A stretch of 44,400 nt of DNA from Pirellula sp. (GTDB lineage: Bacteria > Planctomycetota > Planctomycetia > Pirellulales > Pirellulaceae), in NCBI GenBank assembly GCA_021736575.1, contig JAIPFP010000022.1, forward strand, positions 1-44,400, in the 5' to 3' direction. The notes below the pieces were generated by a model, which saw only the letters and a list, made by a program, of their open reading frames with translations, did no database searches and was not told the DNA's origin. This document shows, one piece after another, positions 18,204 to 27,709 of this stretch (positions are counted from its first letter, which is position 1; each line of letters starts with the position of its first letter). A program made the position numbers and the translations under genes.

Positions 18204-18928
18204 TCACCTACCGTTGATTGAATAAGTTCCAATTCGGCAGTTCGGATGATGTCCGTGGCTTCATTCGGTGTGACCGCAGATCGAAGCATGGTGAGAAAAA
18301 CATCGTCGGTTACCAACCGGGCCAGCCTCGCTAAGATCCTCAAATGGACTCGGTCGTCCGTTGAGCAAATGAGAAAGAAGACATCGGTCAGATGGCCTGA
18401 GACATTTCCGAACGGAATAGGTTGGGTCGATATTCCCAACGCAACCAACGGTTCGGAAAGTATCGAGGATTGAGGTCGGCGAGGGTGCAGCAATGCCACT
18501 CCGTTTTCAAGCGCAGTTGGATGCAACGCTTCGCGAGCCGCGACGGCTTCGGTCATAGCGGCAGAATCCCACAGCAATCCAGTCGAAGCGGCGAGTTGGC
18601 ACATCTCTCGAATGACAGACCCACGTGTTCTTGCGGGCAGTGGGATTTGGATGGCGAGAGGTGACAGGAAATCGGACAGCATTGCTCGATCATCGGAGCC
18701 CACGTCGATATTTTTCTCAAGAACCTTTTCCATTCGCTCAAGCTCTTGTGCATCGCCGACCCCAATTTGGTCTTCGAGCCAATGATGAATTTCCGATTCG
18801 GAGAATCTCCACTCCCCATTGACTCTTCGTCCAGGAATCTTCCCACGAACCGCCATTTTGTTGACTTGTGTCGGCGTCAAATGCAGATAGAGTGCGAGTT
18901 GATCAATATCGAGGTCTTTGCTAGCCAT
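18200..18928 (-). CDS. Helix-turn-helix (excisionase-like) plus PTS EIIA domain protein
   Basis: DIDQLALYLHLTPTQVNKMAVRGKIPGRRVNGEWRFSESEIHHWLEDQI (HTH) and VIREMCQLAASTGLLWDSAAMTEAVAAREALHPTALENGVALLHPRR (EIIA-fru, conserved His). ATGA overlap with the next gene. Confidence 0.85.
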   Translation of the reverse strand: MASKDLDIDQLALYLHLTPTQVNKMAVRGKIPGRRVNGEWRFSESEIHHWLEDQIGVGDAQELERMEKVLEKNIDVGSDDRAMLSDFLSPLAIQIPLPARTRGSVIREMCQLAASTGLLWDSAAMTEAVAAREALHPTALENGVALLHPRRPQSSILSEPLVALGISTQPIPFGNVSGHLTDVFFLICSTDDRVHLRILARLARLVTDDVFLTMLRSAVTPNEATDIIRTAELELIQSTVGE

Positions 18929-19190
18929 TCGTTCAAAATCGAAGTACAAGCTCCGCCATTTTGGGGGCGCTTTAGGGAAACGGAACACATCAAGCTGTCT
19001 TTCGCAGTCGATTCGCAATCTTATGACCAGACACTTTAATAATTCTGAGCCATATGCGGAACCCGAAAAGGATGGTTTAACGAACAAATCACAATGGATA
19101 ACCGTAGCGAGGGATCGCCAAAGTTTCAAAAAGACCAGCCTAAATTCCGAACGACGCCCTGTTTTGTCCATTTCCCTGCTTGCACGGACC

Positions 19191-19294
19191 CAGCCGACAA
19201 AAGGTGCAGGCACGCTCCGCCGTGCCGTTCGCAGGCAAGTTTTTGCCAGGATTCCAGGTGGACGGCACATGGAATGTGCCTACTACTTTGACTT
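19191..19294. repeat. About 104-bp dispersed double-hairpin repeat, copy B
   Basis: Reverse-complement counterpart of 13573-13677: cagccgacaaaaggtgcaggcacgctccgccgtgcc...ccaggtggacggcacatggaatgtgcctactactttgact. Confidence 0.88.
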
Positions 19295-19399
19295 TGTCGA
19301 CTGTGTCACAACGGTGTTGTCTCGCTGGCCACTGCTATGCTACTCTAGGCAACTCAGGACGAGGTTTGCCGATGAGTTTGCCTCGAGATCGAAACTCGA

Positions 19400-20578
19400 A
19401 TGCTAGGATGGCAGCCAGGGGCGGCTATGAATATGCGACTCCCATCGCGTCGAAACGGCGCAAGCGCCACCTCAAAGCGAAAGCGGCTTTCGCGAGGTGT
19501 CGAAATACTCCAACAGTCGGCCCAATCGATCCAAACGCTCGCCGAATCCATCGATGAAGATTTTGTTGTGGCGGTGGATAAGATCCTCAGTATGCGAGGC
19601 AGCCTAATCGTTTGCGGCATTGGCAAAGCCGGTCTCATTGGGAAAAAAATTGCTGCTACGTTTGCGTCCACGGGAACGCGAGCCCATTTTCTTCATCCAT
19701 CCGAGGCCGTTCACGGAGATCTGGGCAGAGTGGGCCCAACGGATGTGGTGCTGATTCTGTCGAACAGTGGGGCCACCGAAGAGATCGTGCGCATCCTGCC
19801 CTTTGTGTCGCGAAAGGCCGCAGGTTTGATCGCCATCACGAGCGGTGCCAACAGCCCGTTGGCTCGCGCCTCGGATATCGTTCTCGTAATGCCGCCATGC
19901 CGCGAAGCCTGCCAACACAATCTTGCTCCTAGCACTAGCACGACCGCAATGCTGGCAATCGGCGATGCTCTCGCTTTGGTCGCAAGCGAATCGCGAGGAT
20001 TTAGCATTCAGGATTTTGCCGAACTTCATCCAGGCGGATCTTTGGGACGCAAACTGGCCATCGTGGATGAAGTGATGCGTCCAAAGTGCGATTGTCGCAT
20101 TGCGTTTAACCAAATGACCATTCGAACGATGTTGGTAGAAGTTTCGAAGCCAGGCCGAAGATCGGGGGCGACGATGCTGGTCGATGAATCCGATCGTCTT
20201 GTCGGGATCTTTACCGACAGTGATTTAGCCCGATTGTTGGAACAACGCCGCGATGAAGATTTGGATCGATTGGTGTCGGGATTAATGACTCGAACGTTTT
20301 CAGCGATTCAGTCCGGGGCAAAACTGACCGATGCGATCGATGTGATGGTGCGAAGAAAAATCAGCGAGTTACCCGTGGTAGACGATGAGGATCGCCCAAT
20401 TGGGCTGATCGATATCACCGACGTTCTTGGCCTGGAACACGCTGCGGCCAATAACGCAAGTGACCATCGAATGAAACCCGATTTGGAGTTCGCTGACGAC
20501 GCTGAAAACATCGATTGGAACGACGAACCAACAACGCTTCGGCTTTTTGGTCCAGATAACTACCGGGAGAATTCGTAG
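19400..20578 (+). CDS. kdsD: KpsF/GutQ-type arabinose-5-phosphate isomerase (SIS + 2 CBS)
   Basis: RGSLIVCGIGKAGLIGKKIAATFASTGTRAHFLHPSEAVHGDLGRV...LSNSGATEEIVR...ELHPGGSLGRKL; CBS pair; followed by kdsC. Confidence 0.93.
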   Translation: MLGWQPGAAMNMRLPSRRNGASATSKRKRLSRGVEILQQSAQSIQTLAESIDEDFVVAVDKILSMRGSLIVCGIGKAGLIGKKIAATFASTGTRAHFLHPSEAVHGDLGRVGPTDVVLILSNSGATEEIVRILPFVSRKAAGLIAITSGANSPLARASDIVLVMPPCREACQHNLAPSTSTTAMLAIGDALALVASESRGFSIQDFAELHPGGSLGRKLAIVDEVMRPKCDCRIAFNQMTIRTMLVEVSKPGRRSGATMLVDESDRLVGIFTDSDLARLLEQRRDEDLDRLVSGLMTRTFSAIQSGAKLTDAIDVMVRRKISELPVVDDEDRPIGLIDITDVLGLEHAAANNASDHRMKPDLEFADDAENIDWNDEPTTLRLFGPDNYRENS

Positions 20579-21105
20579 TGGCCCCTCGCGACACCGAAAT
20601 TGCCAAACCCATTCGACTCATTCTTTCCGATGTCGATGGTGTATTGACGGACGGGCAAATAACCATAGACAACGCCGGCGTCGAAAGCAAATCCTTCTAT
20701 GTGCGAGATGGACATGCGATCAAAATTTGGTGCAAAGCTGGTTTCCAATTTGGGCTATTGACCGCACGCAACTCACAAATCGTCAAACTGCGGGCTGCCG
20801 AACTTGGCATCACCATGGTTCGACAAGGTTTTGCAGAAAAGCTTCCTGCCGCTCGCGAAATGATTCAGCAAGCTGGCTTTGAAATGAACGAGGTGTGTTA
20901 CATTGGCGACGATTTGCCCGATCTCGCAGTGATGTACGAAGTTGGCTTAAGCGCGACCGTTGCGGACGGTGCAACCGAAGTCAAGCAAGCCGCTCGATGG
21001 ACCATGAACGCCCCAGGTGGGCGCGGAGCGGTCCGAGAGCTTATCGAACGGCTTCTCAAAGCAAAGGGTCGCTGGGAGGATTTCGTACCCAATCGAATGA
21101 CATAA
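20578..21105 (+). CDS. kdsC: 3-deoxy-D-manno-octulosonate 8-phosphate phosphatase (HAD IIIA)
   Basis: GTG start; IRLILSDVDGVLTDGQITIDNAGVESKSFYVRDGHAIKIWCKAGFQFGLLTARNSQIVKLRAAELGI...CYIGDDLPDLAVM. Confidence 0.93.
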   Translation: MAPRDTEIAKPIRLILSDVDGVLTDGQITIDNAGVESKSFYVRDGHAIKIWCKAGFQFGLLTARNSQIVKLRAAELGITMVRQGFAEKLPAAREMIQQAGFEMNEVCYIGDDLPDLAVMYEVGLSATVADGATEVKQAARWTMNAPGGRGAVRELIERLLKAKGRWEDFVPNRMT

Positions 21106-24100
21106 TGTTTCTACGTGACTATCTTAGAGCCTTATTGCCACTTGTGTTCGCCTTCACGGCATATCAAGTTCTTGCGGTTCCTTTCTTGGAACCGGCCAAG
21201 GTGACAAAGACGGTTCGGCACTGGAAGTCGCCAGCCATTCCGACCCGTGTGGATTGGTGGGAGGCGTTCTTTCTACCAGGCGATTGGCAGCGCAATACGC
21301 CGAAAATTGTAACCACGGACGATGCAATATTGCTTTTCCAGACGCGAACGCAAATATCCAAAACGCGTTGGCAATTCAAACCGTTGACAATTTTGATCCC
21401 GCAGCGCGAGGGAGCGAGTAAAAAGGCAATCTTAATCAACAATCCTAGCGGAGCTGAAATTGAATTCAAAACCGAAGTTGAATGGAGCAAGGAACTGCCT
21501 CCCGTAGAAAGCGGCCAGTTGCTCGGCGAGATCAGTATTTATTCGCCACCCGACGAAGTCTCCAAAAGAGACGGAATGCTCATTGAAACACGCGATGTTC
21601 GTATCAACAAGCGCCGCATCTGGACCGACCAATCGATCACGATGCAGCTTGGCAACTCGCGTATCGATGGCCAAAACCTCAACATTTATCTCGACAAAGA
21701 TCTGCTGTCTTCCGATCAACCCAATGCCAACAAAGAATCCCCTTTCAATGGCCTTAATTATCTCGAACTTTTTTATGTCGACCGCGTTCATATCGGGCTG
21801 AATCCTGGTGGGCTTTGGCCGAGCAAGGATATTCCAGACTCTCTATTGCGTCCCGCATATGCCACTTTGAAATGCAAAGGTACGTTTGAGTTTCAATTCC
21901 ATCAATCCGAGGCTATTTTGCGCAGAGATGTCCATATGGAACACCTCGTCCAAGGTCTCCCCATCGATACGTTTGATTGCGACGAATTGCGGCTACAAAT
22001 TGGTTGGGATCCAAAGCGAAATACTGCACCACCGACCGCCACTCCCCCGTCGAGCAAGTCGATTAGTTCATCGAACTGGAAAGTAGAACGAATCGTGGCT
22101 TTCGGCGCATCAGGACGAGATCTAAACGACCACTCGCGCTGGCTGAAATTGCTCGCGCCGGGAATGAAAGCCGAAGCTCAAGGGCAACACTTGGTCATCG
22201 ATATACTCAATGGATCGATTACACTCAACAACAAATTGCCCGGCACTGCTACCAGAGATTCGTCCAGAGTTTACTTGAAATACGATTCGATCCAAGTCTC
22301 GTGCCCAGAAGTTCAATACATTAACGCGGAAGCAATTGCTAATACGAACGAGGGGGCTGCCGCTCTCGGTGCCTCTTCGAAAAGCAATCGACTCGGCGTG
22401 GTGATTGCCTCCGGTGCCGGTTGGGGACAAATGGATAGTAAAGGTGAATCATGGAAGCTATCCTGGGGCAAAAGTCTTTACATTCGCCCCCAGGGTGACA
22501 AAGACCAAATGATCATCGAGGGTAGCGCCAATGTCAGCAACCCCTCGCAAGGTCGATTCACGGCCGAGCAGTTGCATCTATGGCTAACGCCAATGAATAA
22601 GGAACTGGCCTCGCAATTGGTTGCTCAATACCCCGACGGCAAAGTACCCCAGGCCTTGCCGGACCGAATGGAAGCCAAAGGAGACGTGGTTGTTGACTCA
22701 CCTCAATTGCGTGCTCGCGTCGAGAGTATGCAGGTTTGGTTTGCATATCCAACCACCGCCAAGCGACCAGATTCCAAAGTCAACTCTGCCCACGCAACCG
22801 GCTCACTTCCTCAAAACAATGCAAAAAACGCTTCAGTGAACAACTTGGCAACGGCAGCCCCATTCAATTTAGCTCCGTCCAAGGGATTACCACCGAGCCC
22901 ACTTCTACAACCTATTTATGCCGATTCCAGCATCGCACCCAAAAATCGATTGCCTGCGGTTCCCGCTTCACCTTTGAATGTCACCGCAAAAACCATGCGA
23001 GCAAGAGTTGTAAACTCAGGTGATCGAACTTTCGTCGACGATCTCAACCTCGAAGGAAATTTTATCCTGACAAAGGACCAGGTCTCCGATAGTTCTCCGT
23101 GGCCGTTTACTGCCACAGGGGATCGGCTGCTATTGAGCCAGAAGACGGAGAACGCGACCGACATCCACATTACTGGAGTGGCGGATCACGATGCCGAAAT
23201 CAAAATCGGCAGTGGACGCGTCGTTGCTCAAGAGTTACGACTGATGCAAAGCGAGAATCAGTTTTGGATCGATCATCCGGGTGAATTGGTGATTCCGGTC
23301 GAAGCGTTGCGAAATACGAGTCTGCAATCCCCCTCGTCGCTCGTTAGTTTGCCAAATGCCAGAGGGAGCGTTAACCCCACGCGGTCGATTGCGAAAAGCA
23401 CGGGTAATGATATTCGTTGGCGGGAGCCCCCTCGCTTGAGATGGGGAAAACGAATGACATTCGATGGCAAGTCCGCGAGGTTCGGCGGTGGAGTCACCAT
23501 TGACTGCAAAATTGAATCCGATGAAGCAACACTTTGGCACATTTCGGCCACTGCAGACCAAATGGTGGTTGATATGGACCAACCCGTTTCGCTGCTTGGT
23601 ACCGCTGCCCCTACGCCATCCGCTCAGGCTCAAGTCTCCGTGATTCGGCTCGATGGAAACGTCGATATCCGTGCCGTTCAGACCGACTATCAGCTGCGCC
23701 GTCGTTCCTTGGAACACATGAAACTGCCTCAGCTAGACTTTGACGTCCCCTCTCAGACATGGGTTGGCCACGGTCCCGGAGAGTTGTGGAGTAGACGCTT
23801 GGGCAACTCCAACCCGCTTTCAGGAACATTTCCAACCGCTCCAGCTCAAAACCGTTTTCCATCGAGTGCCATCGATAGTGATTTGCAGTGCATTCACTTA
23901 AGTTTCATCGGACGCATGCAGGGAGCTCTCGCGCAGCGAAACGCATCTTTCTTTGATCGCATCGAGGCATTGATTGGTCCGATTGTGGACTGGGACGACG
24001 AAGTTAACGTTCACAAACTCGATCGACTTGGCAAAAACCAAAGCCATCTCATTTCCGATCAATTGAATATCTTTGATGCATCCGGTTTGAGTTGGAACCA

Positions 24101-24533
24101 AAACCAGAACGCAAGTCGGGTTAAGCCACCAACCTCGTCATGGGAGATCGAAGCGCAAAGCAGGGTTGTCATGTCCTCCAATACCGACAACGGACAGATA
24201 ACCATCGAAGCCGATCGGCTAAGGTATTCTGCAGCAAACAACATGGTCGGTGTCGAACGCTCCCCGCGTCAATCCGCTGTGATTAGTCGAGTTCAAGCCA
24301 ATGGTGCAACGCCAGAGAAATTGGCGGTTAGCCACGCCGCCATGAACTTGAAGACGGGCGAGTTCGACATGACCATCAGTAAATTCGAGGGAAACCTACC
24401 CTTTAATATGCAACCCCCAGGGCAAGCGATGCCACAACGTCCAACAGTCGCCGCTCCTCCGCAACAACCCAGCAGCAACAGCAACTTGCTGCGGTCACCA
24501 CGCGACAACCCCCTGCAGCCCAGACGCCCGTAG
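21105..24533 (+). CDS. Very large (about 1140 aa) membrane-anchored protein, candidate LptC/LptA (OstA)-like
   Basis: TAATG coupling to kdsC; MFLRDYLRALLPLVFAFTAYQVLAVPFL anchor; repeated beta-strand-like units (DRMEAKGDVVVDSPQLRARVESMQVWF; GQITIEADRLRYSAANNMV; KIGSGRVVAQELRLMQSENQFWIDHPGELVIP). Family assignment is from synteny plus pattern. Confidence 0.6.
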   Translation: MFLRDYLRALLPLVFAFTAYQVLAVPFLEPAKVTKTVRHWKSPAIPTRVDWWEAFFLPGDWQRNTPKIVTTDDAILLFQTRTQISKTRWQFKPLTILIPQREGASKKAILINNPSGAEIEFKTEVEWSKELPPVESGQLLGEISIYSPPDEVSKRDGMLIETRDVRINKRRIWTDQSITMQLGNSRIDGQNLNIYLDKDLLSSDQPNANKESPFNGLNYLELFYVDRVHIGLNPGGLWPSKDIPDSLLRPAYATLKCKGTFEFQFHQSEAILRRDVHMEHLVQGLPIDTFDCDELRLQIGWDPKRNTAPPTATPPSSKSISSSNWKVERIVAFGASGRDLNDHSRWLKLLAPGMKAEAQGQHLVIDILNGSITLNNKLPGTATRDSSRVYLKYDSIQVSCPEVQYINAEAIANTNEGAAALGASSKSNRLGVVIASGAGWGQMDSKGESWKLSWGKSLYIRPQGDKDQMIIEGSANVSNPSQGRFTAEQLHLWLTPMNKELASQLVAQYPDGKVPQALPDRMEAKGDVVVDSPQLRARVESMQVWFAYPTTAKRPDSKVNSAHATGSLPQNNAKNASVNNLATAAPFNLAPSKGLPPSPLLQPIYADSSIAPKNRLPAVPASPLNVTAKTMRARVVNSGDRTFVDDLNLEGNFILTKDQVSDSSPWPFTATGDRLLLSQKTENATDIHITGVADHDAEIKIGSGRVVAQELRLMQSENQFWIDHPGELVIPVEALRNTSLQSPSSLVSLPNARGSVNPTRSIAKSTGNDIRWREPPRLRWGKRMTFDGKSARFGGGVTIDCKIESDEATLWHISATADQMVVDMDQPVSLLGTAAPTPSAQAQVSVIRLDGNVDIRAVQTDYQLRRRSLEHMKLPQLDFDVPSQTWVGHGPGELWSRRLGNSNPLSGTFPTAPAQNRFPSSAIDSDLQCIHLSFIGRMQGALAQRNASFFDRIEALIGPIVDWDDEVNVHKLDRLGKNQSHLISDQLNIFDASGLSWNQNQNASRVKPPTSSWEIEAQSRVVMSSNTDNGQITIEADRLRYSAANNMVGVERSPRQSAVISRVQANGATPEKLAVSHAAMNLKTGEFDMTISKFEGNLPFNMQPPGQAMPQRPTVAAPPQQPSSNSNLLRSPRDNPLQPRRP

Positions 24534-24582
24534 GCCCAGACGCCCGTAGGCCCAGACAACCGTAGGCCCAGACGACCGTAGG
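24519..24582. repeat. 4 x 16-bp tandem repeat (cccagacgcccgtagg) containing the upstream gene's stop codon
   Basis: cccagacgcccgtagg x2, cccagacaaccgtagg, cccagacgaccgtagg. Confidence 0.95.
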
Positions 24583-24596
24583 TAAGGCAGCCTTCC

Positions 24597-25529
24597 TTAA
24601 TTATTCTCGGCAAGTCCTGAGGGGTGACCGACATTGCGAACGGAGGCAAAAATCGCTTGAACATCATTGAGTAATTGCGTGTCCATGGGGCTTGCAAGCC
24701 ACTCAGACCACTTTCGAACATTTGCTGGGTTTGCACTTCCAGCCACGGTCGTAGCTAGATCTGGATGCGAGCAAGAGAACTGCAGTGCAAGCTGAGCGAT
24801 ATCGACCCCCTGTTTGGAGCAAAACTCAGCCGCCTTGCGTGCAGCGACTTGAACGTCTTGTGGCTCTCTCGTCCAAATCGGGAGGGGAGCGTTGGTGAGC
24901 AAGCGAGCAGAAAACGGCCCCGCGTTCATGGTTCCTACCCCTTTTGCCTTGAGTGCCGGAACACACTCGTCCACATAGCGTGTGTTCTGAAGGGTGTATT
25001 GATTGTAGGACATCACACAATCGAGTTCGGCTTGATTGCTGATCACATCAAATATCTTAAGCGGATAACCGCTAATTCCAATGAATCGAACCTTCCCCGA
25101 ATTCTGAATCTTGCGCAATGCAGGAATCGTTTCATCGACGATCTGTTGCAGTGGAACAAACTCGATGTCATGGCACAAGACGATATCCAAATAGTCTGTT
25201 CGCATACGTTGAAGACTGACATCTACGCTTTCAACAACACGCTTTGCTGAAAAATCGAAATGGACAGGATCGTAACGTCCGAGCTTGGTACAGAGAGTGT
25301 ACGAATCTCGAGGCACGTTCTCCAAGGCAATACCTAACAAAATTTCGGACATCCCTCTTCCATAGAACGGAGACGTGTCAATGAAATTTAGACCGCATTC
25401 AAGCGCTACCCGCACACTCTCAAACGCTTCGTCAAGCTGAATGCTTCGGAACTCGGCACCCAATGAAGATGCGCCGAAACTGAGTATTGGCAACTCCAGT
25501 CCCGTTTTCCCAAGGCTTCTTTTTTTCAT
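24597..25529 (-). CDS. Aldo/keto reductase
   Basis: MKKRSLGKTGLELPILSFGASSLG...GLNFIDTSPFYGRGMSEILLGIAL...VGISGYPL-type motifs. Confidence 0.93.
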   Translation of the reverse strand: MKKRSLGKTGLELPILSFGASSLGAEFRSIQLDEAFESVRVALECGLNFIDTSPFYGRGMSEILLGIALENVPRDSYTLCTKLGRYDPVHFDFSAKRVVESVDVSLQRMRTDYLDIVLCHDIEFVPLQQIVDETIPALRKIQNSGKVRFIGISGYPLKIFDVISNQAELDCVMSYNQYTLQNTRYVDECVPALKAKGVGTMNAGPFSARLLTNAPLPIWTREPQDVQVAARKAAEFCSKQGVDIAQLALQFSCSHPDLATTVAGSANPANVRKWSEWLASPMDTQLLNDVQAIFASVRNVGHPSGLAENN

Positions 25530-25561
25530 TTTGGATTCTGCTTCTTCTTAGTTGAGCTCGC

Positions 25562-26809
25562 CTATACGAACAACGGTTTAAGATGGCGGTCGTAGAGATT
25601 CTCGGTCACTTGCTTTGCAACGATAGCCTCATTCGCCTTGAGCAATTCGGTGTAGCGGCTGCCACTCTTGGCTGCAACTTTGAATGACACATGCAACAAT
25701 TGCCGAACGTGCGGATTGAACTGCGGTTCGGCCGGAATGTGCCGTATGGATTTTGCAAACTCAGGACCGGTCCAAGAATTGACCACAGCGGCCGATGGCA
25801 ACTTCGTATGATCGATATCAATCACACTTGCATACGGAGCGCATAACTCGTCCACATGTTGCAACGCGTAGGCATAAATCTCTTTCGCAAGAGCCAAGCC
25901 ATCACCACCCGCTTCCGCGAGCCCAATCATTTCTTCTAGCCACGTAGTACCCGCCGTTTTGATATGGACACCTGCTCCAGTACTGCGAACGGCATCTCGG
26001 ATGATAGGATACAGACTGAACTTGTCGCTGCCACTATGGACGCTCAACTTAAGATTCGCTGGGAGCTTATATCGATCAATGGCATAGGCAATAACGGCCA
26101 AGTCATCTTGAAACTCCTGCTTGAATTGGGCTAAATCGCCCACGTAGTCAACGCCTTTGTTAAACCGGCCGGTGAACTTGGGAGCAATCGTTTGCAATGG
26201 CAATTGTTCATCAGCGCACGCGGCCAATATGATCAAGAGGTCGGGCGGTGTCTGCGGCGAATCGGTTTCATCCATCGATACTTCCGGAACAAACGTTTCA
26301 CTCCCCTTGTGCTTGACAATGTAACGATAAGTACTGCCTGCTTCTTGAACGGCAAGCAAGTACTTGCTTGCGACGCGGAAAACATCGTCACGGGATACAG
26401 CGACTGGTTTATCGATGCCTGGAATCAAGATAGATCCGATAAGTTCTGGATGCCGCTTAATAAAAACGTCGATGTCTGCTTGGGATGGCGACTTGCCGAT
26501 GGAGTTGGCGACATCGATCGTAAAGAAATTGGAGCATGCAAGAAAAGGCTCGACTGTTGCCGTTTGGATATGATCGGCATCGACATACCAAGCTTGCGTC
26601 CATCCAAGTTCCTCCACAGCGATTTTGGCGGCGTCGTAGACGCTTTGTGGTTTGGAACCGATAAAGGTGTGTTCGCGGTTTGATTTATTCCAAACGGGAA
26701 CGACCGAAACACCTTCGAGCGCCAACTGCTGGAAAGCACGGAGCTGCGCTTTGGCCTGATGCCCAAAACGATCTCCGATGCCGAACGAGTATTTCTCAAG
26801 CACTAACAT
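25562..26809 (-). CDS. Tagaturonate epimerase (UxaE)-like protein
   Basis: MLVLEKYSFGIGDRFGHQAKAQLRAFQQL...VDADHI...KFTGRFNKGVDYVGDLAQFKQEF...LSVHSGSDKFSLYPIIRDAVRSTGAGVHIKTAGTTWLEE. Confidence 0.85.
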   Translation of the reverse strand: MLVLEKYSFGIGDRFGHQAKAQLRAFQQLALEGVSVVPVWNKSNREHTFIGSKPQSVYDAAKIAVEELGWTQAWYVDADHIQTATVEPFLACSNFFTIDVANSIGKSPSQADIDVFIKRHPELIGSILIPGIDKPVAVSRDDVFRVASKYLLAVQEAGSTYRYIVKHKGSETFVPEVSMDETDSPQTPPDLLIILAACADEQLPLQTIAPKFTGRFNKGVDYVGDLAQFKQEFQDDLAVIAYAIDRYKLPANLKLSVHSGSDKFSLYPIIRDAVRSTGAGVHIKTAGTTWLEEMIGLAEAGGDGLALAKEIYAYALQHVDELCAPYASVIDIDHTKLPSAAVVNSWTGPEFAKSIRHIPAEPQFNPHVRQLLHVSFKVAAKSGSRYTELLKANEAIVAKQVTENLYDRHLKPLFV

Positions 26810-26845
26810 CAAAAATATCCCTAGGAAGTCGACCAACAACGGTCC

Positions 26846-27694
26846 TCAGAGTTTGCCGCAAAAGTCGATGGCCGCTGCAATTTCCGTCTTGAGCCTCCAT
26901 CGATCAATGATTCGATCGATGTAGCCGTGCTCAAGCAAAAACTCGCTGGTTTGAAAGCCTTCAGGCAGTTCGATCTTCAGCGTTGCCTTGATCGTCCTAG
27001 GGCCTGCGAATCCGATAAGTGCTTTCGGCTCTGCGAACACCAAATCGCCCAAGCTTGCAAAACTGGCGGCTACCCCGCCCATCGTTGGGTTGGTGAGCAC
27101 GCTGATAAAAAGTCCGCTATTCGCATGATATCTTGCGAGTGCCGCCGAGACCTTGGCCATTTGCATGAGGGACAAAATGCCTTCGTGCATTCGAGCACCC
27201 CCACCAGAACCGCTCACAATGATCAAAGGCAACGAGTGCTCGGTTGCTCTTTCGATTAAGCGAGTCAAACGTTCACCGACAACTGAGCCCATACTGCCCA
27301 TGATGAACGCAGAGTCGGTTACTGCAATTGCGACTCGCCGCGCGCGAATCATACCTGTTCCGCACAAAGCCGCGTCCGTCAAACCGGTTCTGGCCTGTTC
27401 TGCCACCAATCGCTCTGAGTACTTTTTCTTGTCCGAGAACGAAAGTGGATCGGTAGGCATTACATGCTCATCGCAAACGTCAAAGGTCCCTTCATCCAGT
27501 AACTGGACGATGCGGTCTCGGGCGGAGACATACATGTGATGCTGACATTTCGGACAGACATTGAGATTACGCTCAATCTCTTTGCGATAAATGGAATCGC
27601 CACAGCCTGGGCATTTGATCCATAGACCTTCGGGTACACCCCGTTTTGAGTTGGTCGAAACTGGTTCGAAAGGTGATTCCGCTATGGACATCAA
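26846..27694 (-). CDS. accD: Acetyl-CoA carboxylase carboxyltransferase subunit beta
   Basis: [81 protein letters not shown]. Confidence 0.95.
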   Translation of the reverse strand: MMSIAESPFEPVSTNSKRGVPEGLWIKCPGCGDSIYRKEIERNLNVCPKCQHHMYVSARDRIVQLLDEGTFDVCDEHVMPTDPLSFSDKKKYSERLVAEQARTGLTDAALCGTGMIRARRVAIAVTDSAFIMGSMGSVVGERLTRLIERATEHSLPLIIVSGSGGGARMHEGILSLMQMAKVSAALARYHANSGLFISVLTNPTMGGVAASFASLGDLVFAEPKALIGFAGPRTIKATLKIELPEGFQTSEFLLEHGYIDRIIDRWRLKTEIAAAIDFCGKL

Positions 27695-27709
27695 TGCTCG
27701 ATTCTTGTT

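Noticed and set aside
20895-21104. Upstream extension of the giant ORF starting at 20895
   Set aside because: This part overlaps kdsC out of frame; the ATG at 21105 with TAATG coupling and a TM anchor is the better start.
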